A DNA stretch of 43,420 nt from JANNOG01 sp031398915 (GTDB lineage Bacteria; Actinomycetota; Actinomycetes; Actinomycetales; JBBAYJ01): NCBI GenBank assembly GCA_031398915.1, contig JANNOG010000001.1, positions 1 through 43,420 on the forward strand, written 5' to 3'. The notes under the pieces are model-generated. The model had not been told where the DNA came from. It did not search any database and saw only the letters and a program-made list of their open reading frames with translations. This document shows positions 8,847-16,833 of this stretch, one piece after another; within the stretch, counting starts at the first letter, position 1; each line of letters opens with the position of its first letter. A program made the position numbers and the translations under genes.

Positions 8847-9835
8847 CGGATCTCCCTCTGCTGGTTGAGGAGGCGCACCTGGTACACGACGATCGGGATG
8901 ACCAGCGCGAACAGTAGAACGGCGAGGGCGGCGCCCTGACCCGGTTGGTTCTGTCGGAACGCCTGGTTGTACAGCTCGTTCGCGACAACCGACGTGTTGA
9001 ACTGCCCGCCCGTCATGGTCCGAACGATGTCGAACACCTTGAGGGTGGTGATGGTGATCGTGGCGAGGACGACCACCAGGGCGGGTCGGATCGACGGCAG
9101 GGTGATGAAGAAGAAGCGCTGGACCGGTGAGGTCCCGTCGATCTTGGCGGCCTCGACGATGTCGTCCGGGATGCCCTTGATCGCGGCCGATAGGACCACC
9201 ATGGCGAATCCCGCCTGCACCCAGATCATGACCGCGATCAGCAATAACGTGTTGAGAGCGAGGCTGTCGTTGTTCAGCAGCTGCTGCGGCGGACCTCCCG
9301 CGGCGGCGATGATCGCATTGACCACCCCGATCTGTTCCTTGTCCTCGGGGCGGTAGGCGTAGACGAACTTCCAGATGATTCCCGCGCCCACGAAGGAGAT
9401 GGCCATCGGAAGGAAGACCAGCGTCTTGGCGAAGGCCTCGCCGCGTGTCTTGTCCACCAGCACGGCATAGACCAGGCCAACCGCGGTGGCCAGGAGAGGC
9501 ACGATGATCACCCAGAGTGCCGTGTTGCGGAGCGTGATGAGAGCGGTCTGCTGGGTGAAAATCCACTGGAAGTTGTCCAGCCCGACGAATGTGCTCTCGT
9601 CGGCCCCGAAGAAGGCCAGGACAAAGGTCCGGACGGCCGGCACGATGAGGCCGATGAGCAACAACAGCACGGTGGGACCGAGGAACAGGGCTATCTGCCA
9701 CCGCTCTTTGCTGCGGCCGCGGCCGATGTCCGAGACAGCGATGATGATTGCGGTCACGATCAGCCAGGCCAGCACCCCCACGCCCAAGACCGTGAGTTTG
9801 GTCCCTACTTCTTCCACAGGCTTGCCCTTCGTCAA
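8843..9835 (-). CDS. Carbohydrate ABC transporter permease, MalF/AglF-like
   Basis: A 330-residue permease with hydrophobic segments starting at ~12-35 and ~45-70. The region ~90-330 forms the BPD transport domain. The EAA loop is EAAKIDGTSPVQRFFFITLP, followed by LKVFDIVRTMTGGQ, characteristic of sugar permeases near AglF. The start shown is a TTG at 9835; a GTG at 9817 has a better-placed GAAGGG ribosome site and may be the true start. It follows the binding-protein gene after a 167-nt gap that holds a strong hairpin. Confidence 0.88.
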   Translation of the reverse strand: MTKGKPVEEVGTKLTVLGVGVLAWLIVTAIIIAVSDIGRGRSKERWQIALFLGPTVLLLLIGLIVPAVRTFVLAFFGADESTFVGLDNFQWIFTQQTALITLRNTALWVIIVPLLATAVGLVYAVLVDKTRGEAFAKTLVFLPMAISFVGAGIIWKFVYAYRPEDKEQIGVVNAIIAAAGGPPQQLLNNDSLALNTLLLIAVMIWVQAGFAMVVLSAAIKGIPDDIVEAAKIDGTSPVQRFFFITLPSIRPALVVVLATITITTLKVFDIVRTMTGGQFNTSVVANELYNQAFRQNQPGQGAALAVLLFALVIPIVVYQVRLLNQQREIR

Positions 9836-9923
9836 TGAGGGACGAACCTCGTCATCGAGGTGCGGTACGACTGGTCTGGCAGTGGTGATCTCGAGTGTGG
9901 AGCCAACTCACTCAGGTGTGCAA

Positions 9924-9966
9924 GACGGGCGCGTCCATCGGTAGGTCACCGTGGGACGCGCCCGTC
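9924..9966 (-). terminator. Strong hairpin between binding-protein and permease genes
   Basis: Arms GACGGGCGCGTCC (9924-9936) and GGACGCGCCCGTC (9954-9966) pair perfectly over 13 bp with a 17-nt loop. It lies just after the binding-protein stop codon and before the permease gene. There is no long U-tract on the minus strand, so an attenuator or mRNA-stabilising 3' hairpin is as likely as a full terminator. This layout is commonly seen where the binding protein must exceed the permeases. Confidence 0.65.
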
Positions 9967-10002
9967 TCTATTGCTCGTTCAACAGTGCTCGTGCACTTGC
10001 GG

Positions 10003-11382
10003 TCAGCTAGCCGGCCAGGAGTCCTCGATGTTGGCCAGCATGGCGTCCGTCTCGACGCTGCCGTTGATCCAGTCCGTCGCGTTCTTCCAGAACGATCCGG
10101 CGCCGACCTCGGCCGGCATCAGGTCCGAAGCGTCGAAGCGGAAGGTGGCGTCGGGGTCCTGCAGGATCTCGACGGACAGGACGTCGATCGGGTTGGCGAC
10201 GTTCGCCACGTCGAGGCCCTGGTTGGCTGAGATCCAGTTACCGAGGGAGGCCTTGGCGTTGGCGAACTCGGCTGTCGCCATGTACGTCTGCACCGCGACG
10301 GTCTCGGGGTTGTCGTTGAATGCGGTCACGAACTCGCCGCCGCCCAGGACGGGGCGGTCGCCGTCGTCGTTGATGGTCGGCAGGTAGAACGCGAACACGT
10401 CGCCGTCCTCGGCGACGACGACGTCGTCACCCCACTGGTTGGCGTAGAAGGACGCCTGACGGTGCATGGCGCACTCGCCCGCGAGGATGGGCAGGCCGCC
10501 CTCCTGGAACGGGGTGATGGTGATCGAGCGAACGTCGCCCAGGCCACCGTTGACGTATTCCTCGTTCTTGAGGATGTTCTCGACGCGCTCGGCAGCCGAG
10601 ACGATCGCGGGGTCGTTGAACGGGATCTCGTGGGCCACCCACTGGTCGTAGACGTCCGCGCCGTTCTCACGCAGCATCACGTCCTCGAACCAGTCGGTCA
10701 CCACCCAGCCGGTGGCGTCGCCGGACTCGATACCCGCACACCACGGCTTGATGCCGGTGGCCGCGATCTCGTCGGACAGCGCGAGCATGTCGTCCCACGT
10801 CTCGGGGATCTCGTAGCCGTTGTCGCTGAAGTACGACGGCGAGTACCAGACGAACGACTTGACGTTGGCGCCCAGCGGCGCCGCGTAGAACGTGTCGTCG
10901 ACGGTGCCGTACGCCTTCCAGTCCTCGCCCCAACCCTCGTCCACCAGTGCGGTGACGGCGTCCGGTGCCGGCACCGGGTACTCGTCGGCGGCAAGGGTGG
11001 CCAGCAGGCCGGGCTGCGGAATGGTGGCGATGTCGGGCAGGTCGCCGCCCTGGGCGCGGACCTGGAGCTGGGCCTCGAACTCGCCCGTCCCGTTCCACTC
11101 GATGGTCAGGCCGGTGCATTCCTCGAAGTCCGCGAAGGACTCCTTGAACAGGTCGGCTTCGACGTCGCGGATCGACGAGTAGATCTCGACGTCGCCGCCG
11201 TCGAAGGTGCCGTACGTCTCGTATTCGGCGCAGTCGGCGTTGGCCGCTGCGTCGCCGGATGCGTCGCCGGATGCGTCGGTGGAACCGGTGTCGCTGCTGT
11301 CACCACATGCGGCGACGACGAGCGAGACGCTCAGTGCGGTAGCGAAGACTGTTGCCCCGCTGCGCCAGGTGCGTGCTGCCAT
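10003..11382 (-). CDS. Sugar ABC transporter substrate-binding lipoprotein, AglE-like
   Basis: A 459-residue extracytoplasmic solute-binding protein of the carbohydrate family 1 type. The N-terminus is a lipoprotein signal: a charged MAARTWR start, a hydrophobic core and the lipobox VVAAC with Cys at ~26. A Ser/Asp/Gly/Ala-rich linker follows (~27-48) and includes a short DASG repeat. The mature part has the family pattern (FEECTGLTIEWNGTGEFEAQ; GDLPDIATIPQPGLL; ETWDDMLALSDEI; GECAMHRQASFYANQW). Overall layout with the two permeases suggests an alpha-glucoside-type importer, but the exact sugar cannot be read from sequence. The ATG has AGGAGG at 7 nt. The gene follows a LacI regulator and a consensus LacI operator. 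Confidence 0.9.
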   Translation of the reverse strand: MAARTWRSGATVFATALSVSLVVAACGDSSDTGSTDASGDASGDAAANADCAEYETYGTFDGGDVEIYSSIRDVEADLFKESFADFEECTGLTIEWNGTGEFEAQLQVRAQGGDLPDIATIPQPGLLATLAADEYPVPAPDAVTALVDEGWGEDWKAYGTVDDTFYAAPLGANVKSFVWYSPSYFSDNGYEIPETWDDMLALSDEIAATGIKPWCAGIESGDATGWVVTDWFEDVMLRENGADVYDQWVAHEIPFNDPAIVSAAERVENILKNEEYVNGGLGDVRSITITPFQEGGLPILAGECAMHRQASFYANQWGDDVVVAEDGDVFAFYLPTINDDGDRPVLGGGEFVTAFNDNPETVAVQTYMATAEFANAKASLGNWISANQGLDVANVANPIDVLSVEILQDPDATFRFDASDLMPAEVGAGSFWKNATDWINGSVETDAMLANIEDSWPAS

Positions 11383-11428
11383 TGGACGTCCTCCTGGACT
11401 CTCTGTGCCGGTCTACCCGACAATGACA

Positions 11429-11442
11429 TGCAAGCGTTTACA
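11429..11442. promoter_or_regulatory. LacI/GalR-family operator upstream of the sugar importer
   Basis: TGCAAGCGTTTACA matches every fixed position of the LacI/GalR operator pattern TGNAANCGNTTNCA, with the central CpG. It lies 47-60 nt upstream of the binding-protein start codon, in the gap after the LacI-type gene, so the local regulator is the obvious ligand. A TTGATT at 11458-11453 (minus strand) could be the -35 element of the regulated promoter. Confidence 0.75.
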
Positions 11443-11503
11443 TCGTCAGGAATCAAGGGCTAGACCCCGGTTGACCGTAACGATTCGGATACATGCCTGT
11501 TTC

Positions 11504-12574
11504 TCAGCTGGCATCTACGGCCGGCGCGGCGGTGCTGCCGCGCACCAGGAGTTCGGTGGCGAAGTACTGGATCACCCCCGTCGGGTGCAGCTCGTCGACA
11601 GGTCGGGGCGGAATTCCCGGTGTGGCCAACCCGGCCAGCAACCACCGGGTCGCGGCCTCGGCCTGCTCGCCGACGGGATTGACGATGGTGGTCAGATCGT
11701 GAAGCTCGGCGTGCGGGTGATCGTCGACACCGATGACGGAGATCTGCTGCGGAACTCGGACCCCGGCCAGGTGCATCTCGTGGAGGACGCCGATCGCGAC
11801 CTCGTCGCTGCAGCACACCAGACCGGTCGGCAGGTCGCCCTCGGCGAGCAACTGCCTCGCGCATCGGCGGCCCTCGGCAACGGTGAGGTCCGACCCGATG
11901 GGTGGGCCCACCTCGGCTCCGACGGAACCGGCCAGCGCGTCGCAGAAACCCCGATAACGCTCGCGCGGCGGGGTCCAATCCACCTCTTGCTGGTCATGAC
12001 CGACGAAGCGGAGCCGCCGGTGGCCCAGGTCGAGCAGGTGTTGCGTGGCCTGCACCCCGACGGCGTGGTCGTCGATGCCCACGATCGGGAGCCCGGGCAC
12101 CACCGGGCCGATGCACACCAACTCTTGGCCGAGACCCTGCAGCAGGGTGACCTCGGCCGCGACCATGGGCAGGCTGAGCACGATGGTCGCGTCGACCCGC
12201 TTGCGCAGCAGTTCCGTCTCCAGCTGCGGACGCCACGGTGGTACCCCCGCCATCGGCCCCGGTGAGGCGCGTTGACCAGGCGGCATGATGATCAACAGGA
12301 CGTCGTAGCCGTAGGTGCGCAGGATCGCCTCGATGGTCTCGATGGCTACCGAGAAGAACCACTTCGCCACATGGGGAGTGATCAGGCCGATGGCCCGGGT
12401 CCGCCCGCTGGCCAGGCTGACCGCCGCGGCCGAAGGAACGTAGCCCAACTCCATGGCCGCGTCCTGCACTCGCACCCGAGTGGGCTCGGCCACCGACGAC
12501 AGGCCCCGCAGGGCGCGCGACACCGTGGCTGTTGATACCCCTGTCGCCCGGGCCACGTCTTCGATCGACGCCAC
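11504..12574 (-). CDS. LacI-family transcriptional regulator
   Basis: A 356-residue repressor. The N-terminal helix-turn-helix is clear (SIEDVARATGVSTATVSRAL, residues ~3-22), followed by the hinge helix region up to ~60 (PSAAAVSLASGRTRAIGLI). Residues ~60-340 are the periplasmic-binding-protein-like sugar sensor domain (ATQHLLDLGHRRLRFVGH; GLVCCSDEVAIGVL; VIGVDDHPHAEL). The GTG at 12574 has GAGAGGCGG upstream. It is transcribed in the same direction as the importer and very likely represses it through the operator at 11429-11442, releasing it when the transported sugar or a derivative binds (inference from context). Confidence 0.92.
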   Translation of the reverse strand: MASIEDVARATGVSTATVSRALRGLSSVAEPTRVRVQDAAMELGYVPSAAAVSLASGRTRAIGLITPHVAKWFFSVAIETIEAILRTYGYDVLLIIMPPGQRASPGPMAGVPPWRPQLETELLRKRVDATIVLSLPMVAAEVTLLQGLGQELVCIGPVVPGLPIVGIDDHAVGVQATQHLLDLGHRRLRFVGHDQQEVDWTPPRERYRGFCDALAGSVGAEVGPPIGSDLTVAEGRRCARQLLAEGDLPTGLVCCSDEVAIGVLHEMHLAGVRVPQQISVIGVDDHPHAELHDLTTIVNPVGEQAEAATRWLLAGLATPGIPPRPVDELHPTGVIQYFATELLVRGSTAAPAVDAS

Positions 12575-12645
12575 GATCCGCCTCTCTGCCGAGGAGCTGA
12601 TTGTGCCCCCGACAGACGAGCCTTCCAGACAGGCCGCTGTCGGCG

Positions 12646-13284
12646 TCAGGCCGGGACGGGCACCGGGGTGCGGTCGATGGCCAGTCGGACGGTGGACACC
12701 AACGTCTGTTTGGTGGCCGCTCGGGACCGGGCATCGGTATATCGGAGTGGGACGTGGTCACCGATTCCGAGAGCGTCACGCACCTCGTCGAGATGATGCC
12801 GGGCGATACCGTCGAAGCAGTTGACCGCGACGACGAACGGCAAACCTCGATCCTCGAAGTAGTCGACTGCCGCGAAACACTGGTCCAGACGTGACGTGTC
12901 GACCAGGACGACCGCCCCGATCGCGCCGCGTACCAGGTCATCCCACATGAACAGGAACCTGTCCTGCCCCGGTGTACCGAACAGGTACAGCCACAGATCA
13001 CCCGGCAGAATGACGCGACCGAAGTCCATCGCGACGGTTGTCGACGTCTTTCGGGATTCGGCCACCCCGGCGTCGTCGATACCGACCGAATGCTCGGTCA
13101 TCGCCGCCTCGGTCGAGAGTGGCTCGATATCGGAGATCGAGCCGATAAAGGTGGTCTTGCCCACCGCGAATCCCCCGGCGACGACAATCTTGACCGGAAC
13201 CGGTGGGGGCGGCGACGATTCCGCGGTGCGGCCCGGCTGATGGCCTGCAGTGGCGGGCGGGGAGTCAGATCGAGGAGATGCCAT
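12646..13284 (-). CDS. cvnD: CvnD-type conservon GTPase
   Basis: A 212-residue Ras-like small GTPase of the actinomycete conservon group. The P-loop is GGFAVGKT (37-44), G3 is FGTPGQDRF, and the G4 position reads NCFDG where most GTPases have NKxD, a normal CvnD variation. The first ~30 residues are a Pro/Ser-rich tail. The ATG at 13284 lies inside the 3' end of cvnC (20-nt overlap), as usual for conservons. CvnD is thought to act with CvnA-C in a membrane-associated signalling complex; the input here is unknown. Confidence 0.9.
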   Translation of the reverse strand: MASPRSDSPPATAGHQPGRTAESSPPPPVPVKIVVAGGFAVGKTTFIGSISDIEPLSTEAAMTEHSVGIDDAGVAESRKTSTTVAMDFGRVILPGDLWLYLFGTPGQDRFLFMWDDLVRGAIGAVVLVDTSRLDQCFAAVDYFEDRGLPFVVAVNCFDGIARHHLDEVRDALGIGDHVPLRYTDARSRAATKQTLVSTVRLAIDRTPVPVPA

Positions 13285-13684
13285 CGAGCACACTTTCGAG
13301 AATGTCGAGGCCCAGGCCGGCCTCGCCCTGGGCTGGTCGGCGCCCGACCTGAACTCGACCACGATCGAGGAGGTCGGCCACGACGATCCGGACGACGCCG
13401 ACCGGCACCCGCAGTCGGGCGCTCAGTTCGGCGACGGATTGATAGGTGGTCGCCGTCAGATGGAGGATGCGTCGCTCCTCGGTGGTGAGATGTTCGGCAC
13501 TGACGGTGGAGGTCGACGGATCGGGCAGTACCCCTCGGATGAGCGCCTCCAGGGACAGGTCGATCCCCTCCGGGATCCGGGTCCGACCGGCCACCATCGC
13601 GTAGGGCCGCACCACCCCCCACCCTTCTGCCCCGCGCAGGTCGGGTGCACCGCGCACGTCGGGTGGATCGCCGGCGGCGTTCAT
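13265..13684 (-). CDS. cvnC: CvnC, DUF742 conservon protein
   Basis: A 139-residue DUF742 protein. The family hallmarks are VRPYAMVAGRT (~25-35), LTTEERRILHL and a winged-helix-like end (SVAELSARLRVPVGVVRIVVADLLDRGRVQV). The ATG overlaps the cvnB stop by 4 nt. CvnC is the putative DNA-binding or adaptor member of the complex; this role is family inference rather than shown here. Confidence 0.9.
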   Translation of the reverse strand: MNAAGDPPDVRGAPDLRGAEGWGVVRPYAMVAGRTRIPEGIDLSLEALIRGVLPDPSTSTVSAEHLTTEERRILHLTATTYQSVAELSARLRVPVGVVRIVVADLLDRGRVQVGRRPAQGEAGLGLDILESVLDGISSI

Positions 13685-14106
13685 CGCAGCGGCAATCCGG
13701 CGCGGAGCCGGCCGATCAGCTGTGGAGTGAGCGCCTGCTCCGCCCGGCTGACCAGCAGCGCCATCTCGTAGCCGATCACCCCTACGTCACAACCGAGGTC
13801 TGCCACGACGGCGAGCACCGACCCGTCCGACACCGCCATGGTCAGCAGGAATGCGTCGTCCATCTCGACCACTGCCTGCCGGACCCCGCCCGCATGCAGG
13901 TGACGGGCAGCTCCGCGGGTCAGCGCCGAGATTCCACTGACGATGGCCGACAGCTGGTCGGCGTCGACCCTCTCCAGCTGCTGCGACATCGCCATCAGCA
14001 GGCCGTCCGCAGAGACCACCACGGTGTGACGGACCCGCGGAACGGTCGTCGTGAAGGTGTCCAACAGCCACCCGAAGTCGGTGGTGTCAGTGCTCACCTG
14101 GGTCAC
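13681..14106 (-). CDS. cvnB: CvnB, roadblock/LC7 domain protein
   Basis: A 141-residue roadblock/LC7 protein, a fold that usually acts as a regulator of small GTPases. Typical features are DFGWLLDTFTTTVPRVRHTVVVSADGLLMA at the start (read as separate segments) and the repeating beta strands VVEMDDAFLLTMAVSDGSVLAVVAD. It lies 2 nt after cvnA and overlaps cvnC, fitting the cvnABCD order. Likely acts as GTPase-activating or scaffold partner of CvnD. Confidence 0.9.
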   Translation of the reverse strand: MTQVSTDTTDFGWLLDTFTTTVPRVRHTVVVSADGLLMAMSQQLERVDADQLSAIVSGISALTRGAARHLHAGGVRQAVVEMDDAFLLTMAVSDGSVLAVVADLGCDVGVIGYEMALLVSRAEQALTPQLIGRLRAGLPLR

Positions 14107-14108
14107 GA

Positions 14109-15485
14109 TCAGCTCCTCTGCGGGTTGGGGTCGCCGGGACCGGGAGTCTCGGCCTTCGACTCTGATCGGGTGGCCGCGGCCGGCTCTGAAGCACGATCAC
14201 GGCGCTGTAACGGAGTTGCGGCAGGTTCATGCGCCGCCGGCCGGTACGTGGACAACATGCTCAGCTCGGACAAGGCCTGCGAGGCGACGGCGGAGCGCGT
14301 GCTGGGCGCGTCCGGCACGCCACGACGCGCCCGACGACTCAGGACCGGGGCGTCACCGTCTGCCACGTCGGTGGTCGGCCGGAACGAGGCGAACACGGCG
14401 GCACGATCAGCCGGGTCCGCGGCTGCGGCGGGTGACGACCCGGGTGGCAATCGGGGTCGGTCGCGGCGTCGGCGGGGCATGTCCAGGCCGTGCGGCAGGA
14501 CCGTCGGGCTCAGTGGCCGATCGGGTGCGCTCACCTGCCGAGGCACGGATACCGGTGCCGTGATGCCGACCGATACAGACCCGATGGCGGGCGCCGGTGT
14601 CTGCGGCGTCACCGGGGCAACAACGCTCGGTGCGGACGGCTCGATCAACGAGGCCGGCAGCGTCACCTGGACCCGGGTGCCGCCGTGCGGGACCGACGTG
14701 ATGGCTACCCGCGCTCCCAGTCGACGCGCCAGGCGGCCCACCACGTGGAACCCGAGTCGCGCCTCTGCGGCCAGGTCGTCGGCGTGCGACCCGTGGATCT
14801 GGTCGAGGGCGGCCGCGACCTCCTCATCGGTCATCCCCAGACCGGTGTCGACGACCTCGACGGACACGGCACCGTCCTCGCCGACCGCGGTGGTGACGGT
14901 GACCGGGCCCTGCGAGAACTGGGTCGCGTTCTCCATGATCTCGGCCACCAGGTGCGCCGTCGGCAGGACGGCGTGAGCCACCAGCAACGGGTCGTCGTCG
15001 ACGTCGATGCCGACCCGTTCGTACTGCTCGATCTCGCCCGCGGCGGTGCGCAGGACGTCGGAGAGTTCGATCGGCTCGCGTAACCGTCGTCCACCGTCGA
15101 CCCCGGCCAGGACCAGCAACGACTCGGCGTTGCGGCGCATCCGAGTGGCGAGGTGATCGAGGCTGTAGAGACTGGCGAGCGCATCGGGGTCGCTCTCGTC
15201 GCGTTCCAGCGAGTCGATGAGGGCGAGCTGGCGTCCCAGCAGGGTTTGGTTGCGCCGGGCGATGTTGACGAACCCGCGGGTGTCCGATGCCGAGGCGCTC
15301 GACCCGTCGCGGACGGATGGGGGCGAGCCCGTGGCCGTCGGAGAGGGTGTCGGCAGAGCCGTTGGCAGGGCTGTCGCCGATCGCCGAGTCCACGCCATGA
15401 CGCCGAACACGGTCCAGGCCAGCGCAACCACTCCCCCGCTCAGAGTCGCCACAGCCAGCGCCAGTAGCCAGACGGGGTCGGTCAC
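14109..15485 (-). CDS. cvnA: CvnA, conservon sensor histidine kinase-like ATPase
   Basis: A 458-residue membrane-anchored sensor. One transmembrane helix lies at ~5-30. A helical DHp-like region contains SLDHLATRMRRNAESLLVLAG (in two parts), the hallmark of conservon kinases. The HATPase domain follows with N-box EIMENATQF, DTGLGM and GFHVVGRLARRLGA. The C-terminal ~170 residues are Pro/Ala-rich and probably disordered. Compared with many CvnA proteins it lacks a large extracellular nitrate-sensing-like domain, so input may be intracellular. The GTG start has only a weak ribosome site. Confidence 0.88.
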   Translation of the reverse strand: MTDPVWLLALAVATLSGGVVALAWTVFGVMAWTRRSATALPTALPTPSPTATGSPPSVRDGSSASASDTRGFVNIARRNQTLLGRQLALIDSLERDESDPDALASLYSLDHLATRMRRNAESLLVLAGVDGGRRLREPIELSDVLRTAAGEIEQYERVGIDVDDDPLLVAHAVLPTAHLVAEIMENATQFSQGPVTVTTAVGEDGAVSVEVVDTGLGMTDEEVAAALDQIHGSHADDLAAEARLGFHVVGRLARRLGARVAITSVPHGGTRVQVTLPASLIEPSAPSVVAPVTPQTPAPAIGSVSVGITAPVSVPRQVSAPDRPLSPTVLPHGLDMPRRRRDRPRLPPGSSPAAAADPADRAAVFASFRPTTDVADGDAPVLSRRARRGVPDAPSTRSAVASQALSELSMLSTYRPAAHEPAATPLQRRDRASEPAAATRSESKAETPGPGDPNPQRS

Positions 15486-15677
15486 GGGGCGCTCTCACGG
15501 CGGGTGGGTGAGGGCTGCACGAATGATCGAATCGGCCCCGGCACGGCAGAGGTGAGGTGGTGTGTCGGTCATTTCACCCGATCGGCGGTGACCGTCGCGG
15601 ACCGATAGCGTCGCCGTGGACGTGGACCGGAGATCACGGTCACGATGGATCTGCACGATGAATCCGGAGGGTGGACG

Positions 15678-16301
15678 ATGAGTGATCAGGCCAGTGGGCG
15701 CGACGGTGGCGAGCCGGTCTTGTCGGAGATCGAGGCAGTGGACGCGGGTGAGGTGGCGCCCGCGGTCCCCACGGTGGCGGACGAACGCAGCGGCGGGAAG
15801 ATCGTGGTCGTCACCCCGCAGGGAATGAGCGTCGCCGATGTGGACGACAAGGTCGCCGACCTCATCGAGCAGCCGGCCAAGGTGATGCGGATCGGCAGCA
15901 TGATCAAGCAGCTGCTCGAAGAGGTGCGCTCGGCACCGATGGACGAGCAGGGCCGGGCCCGCTTGGCGGAGGTCCACGAACGCTCGATCCTCGAACTCCA
16001 GAGCGGGTTGGCGCCCGAACTGGTGGAGGAACTCCAGCGGATCACCCTGCCGTTCTCGGACGAGCGGACGCCGTCCGACGCCGAGTTGAGGGTGGCCCAA
16101 GCCCAGTTGGTCGGATGGTTGGAGGGCCTCTTCCACGGCATCCAGACCGCGTTGTTCGCCCAGCAGATGGCGGCTCGGGCGCAGTTCGAGGACCTGCGGC
16201 GACGGGCGTTACCACCTGGGTCACCGGGCTTGGCGGATGCGCCGGGCGTCACACCCGAAGGCACCGCGCTGCCCCCTGGCGGAACCGGCAACTACCTCTG
16301 A
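15678..16301 (+). CDS. bpa: Bacterial proteasome activator (DUF2587)
   Basis: A 207-residue homologue of Bpa/PafE, which forms a dodecameric ring that opens the 20S proteasome gate without ATP. The conserved core runs from ~40 to ~175 (EQPAKVMRIGSMIKQLLEEV; ARLAEVHERSILELQSGL; LVGWLEGLFHGIQTALFAQQ). The C-terminal residues GNYL form the hydrophobic-Tyr-X type tail that docks on proteasome alpha subunits; in M. tuberculosis the tail is GQYL. The ATG at 15678 is chosen over 15645 because GGAGGG lies 6 nt before it. Its presence implies that a 20S proteasome is encoded elsewhere. Confidence 0.93.
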   Translation: MSDQASGRDGGEPVLSEIEAVDAGEVAPAVPTVADERSGGKIVVVTPQGMSVADVDDKVADLIEQPAKVMRIGSMIKQLLEEVRSAPMDEQGRARLAEVHERSILELQSGLAPELVEELQRITLPFSDERTPSDAELRVAQAQLVGWLEGLFHGIQTALFAQQMAARAQFEDLRRRALPPGSPGLADAPGVTPEGTALPPGGTGNYL

Positions 16302-16351
16302 GCACCTGGTGGGGGCGGGCGTCTCGACGGCTGTCGGGTCGCCACCAGGAA

Positions 16352-16747
16352 TTGCCCGAGGGGTTGTGGCACGACGATTTCGCCCGTATCGACCGGGCGT
16401 GTCAGCGCTTTCTGCAGGTGGGGGGTTCCGGGCAGCCGTGGGCGGAGGTCCTCGGGCTGATCGAGGAGGCTCGCTCCGAGGCGTGGCGACGCTGTCTCGG
16501 CGCGGCGGCTCTCGATCCCCGCGCCGCGGCCGAGGTGCCCGGCAACGTCCGGCTGGCCGCCCTGCACCGGGCGCTCAGCCGTGCAGCGGTGCGCTGCGCC
16601 CAGGCCGCCGAGGCGGTTGTCATGGCCGACCCCCAGGAACCGGACACGGCCGCCGCGGTGCGCGCGGCGACACAAGCCGTCAGCGCACTCCGCGCGCTCG
16701 AGACCGTCGACATCCGGTCACGCGATTCGCCGGGCGGACTCCGCTAG
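16352..16747 (+). CDS. Hypothetical protein downstream of bpa, non-ATG start
   Basis: A frame directly after bpa with coding-like third-position GC throughout. It encodes about 131 residues from the TTG at 16352; the coding signal continues upstream to a CTG at 16298 that overlaps the bpa stop (CTGA) and would give 149 residues. No ATG or GTG is available. The product is Ala/Arg-rich and helical (FARIDRACQRFLQVGG; LIEEARSEAWRRCLGAAALD; LHRALSRAAVRCAQAAEAVV). No family recognised. Position suggests co-transcription with bpa. Confidence 0.55.
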   Translation: MPEGLWHDDFARIDRACQRFLQVGGSGQPWAEVLGLIEEARSEAWRRCLGAAALDPRAAAEVPGNVRLAALHRALSRAAVRCAQAAEAVVMADPQEPDTAAAVRAATQAVSALRALETVDIRSRDSPGGLR

Positions 16748-16789
16748 GGCCCGAGCAGCGCTGCAGGAATGACGGCGATACCAAACTAC

Positions 16790-16806
16790 CCCGTTTGCCG
16801 AACGGG
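16790..16806. terminator. Small hairpin between convergent genes
   Basis: CCCGTT-TGCCG-AACGGG makes a 6-bp stem and 5-nt loop in the 86-nt gap between convergent genes. It could serve either direction, but no U-tract is present. Confidence 0.3.
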
Positions 16807-16833
16807 CCACCCGAGCAGTGGCGCCGGACGGGC

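Noticed and set aside
16755..16764. Palindrome GCAGCGCTGC after the bpa-linked gene
   Set aside because: Short, loop-free palindromes of this kind are expected by chance in GC-rich DNA, and no U-tract follows.
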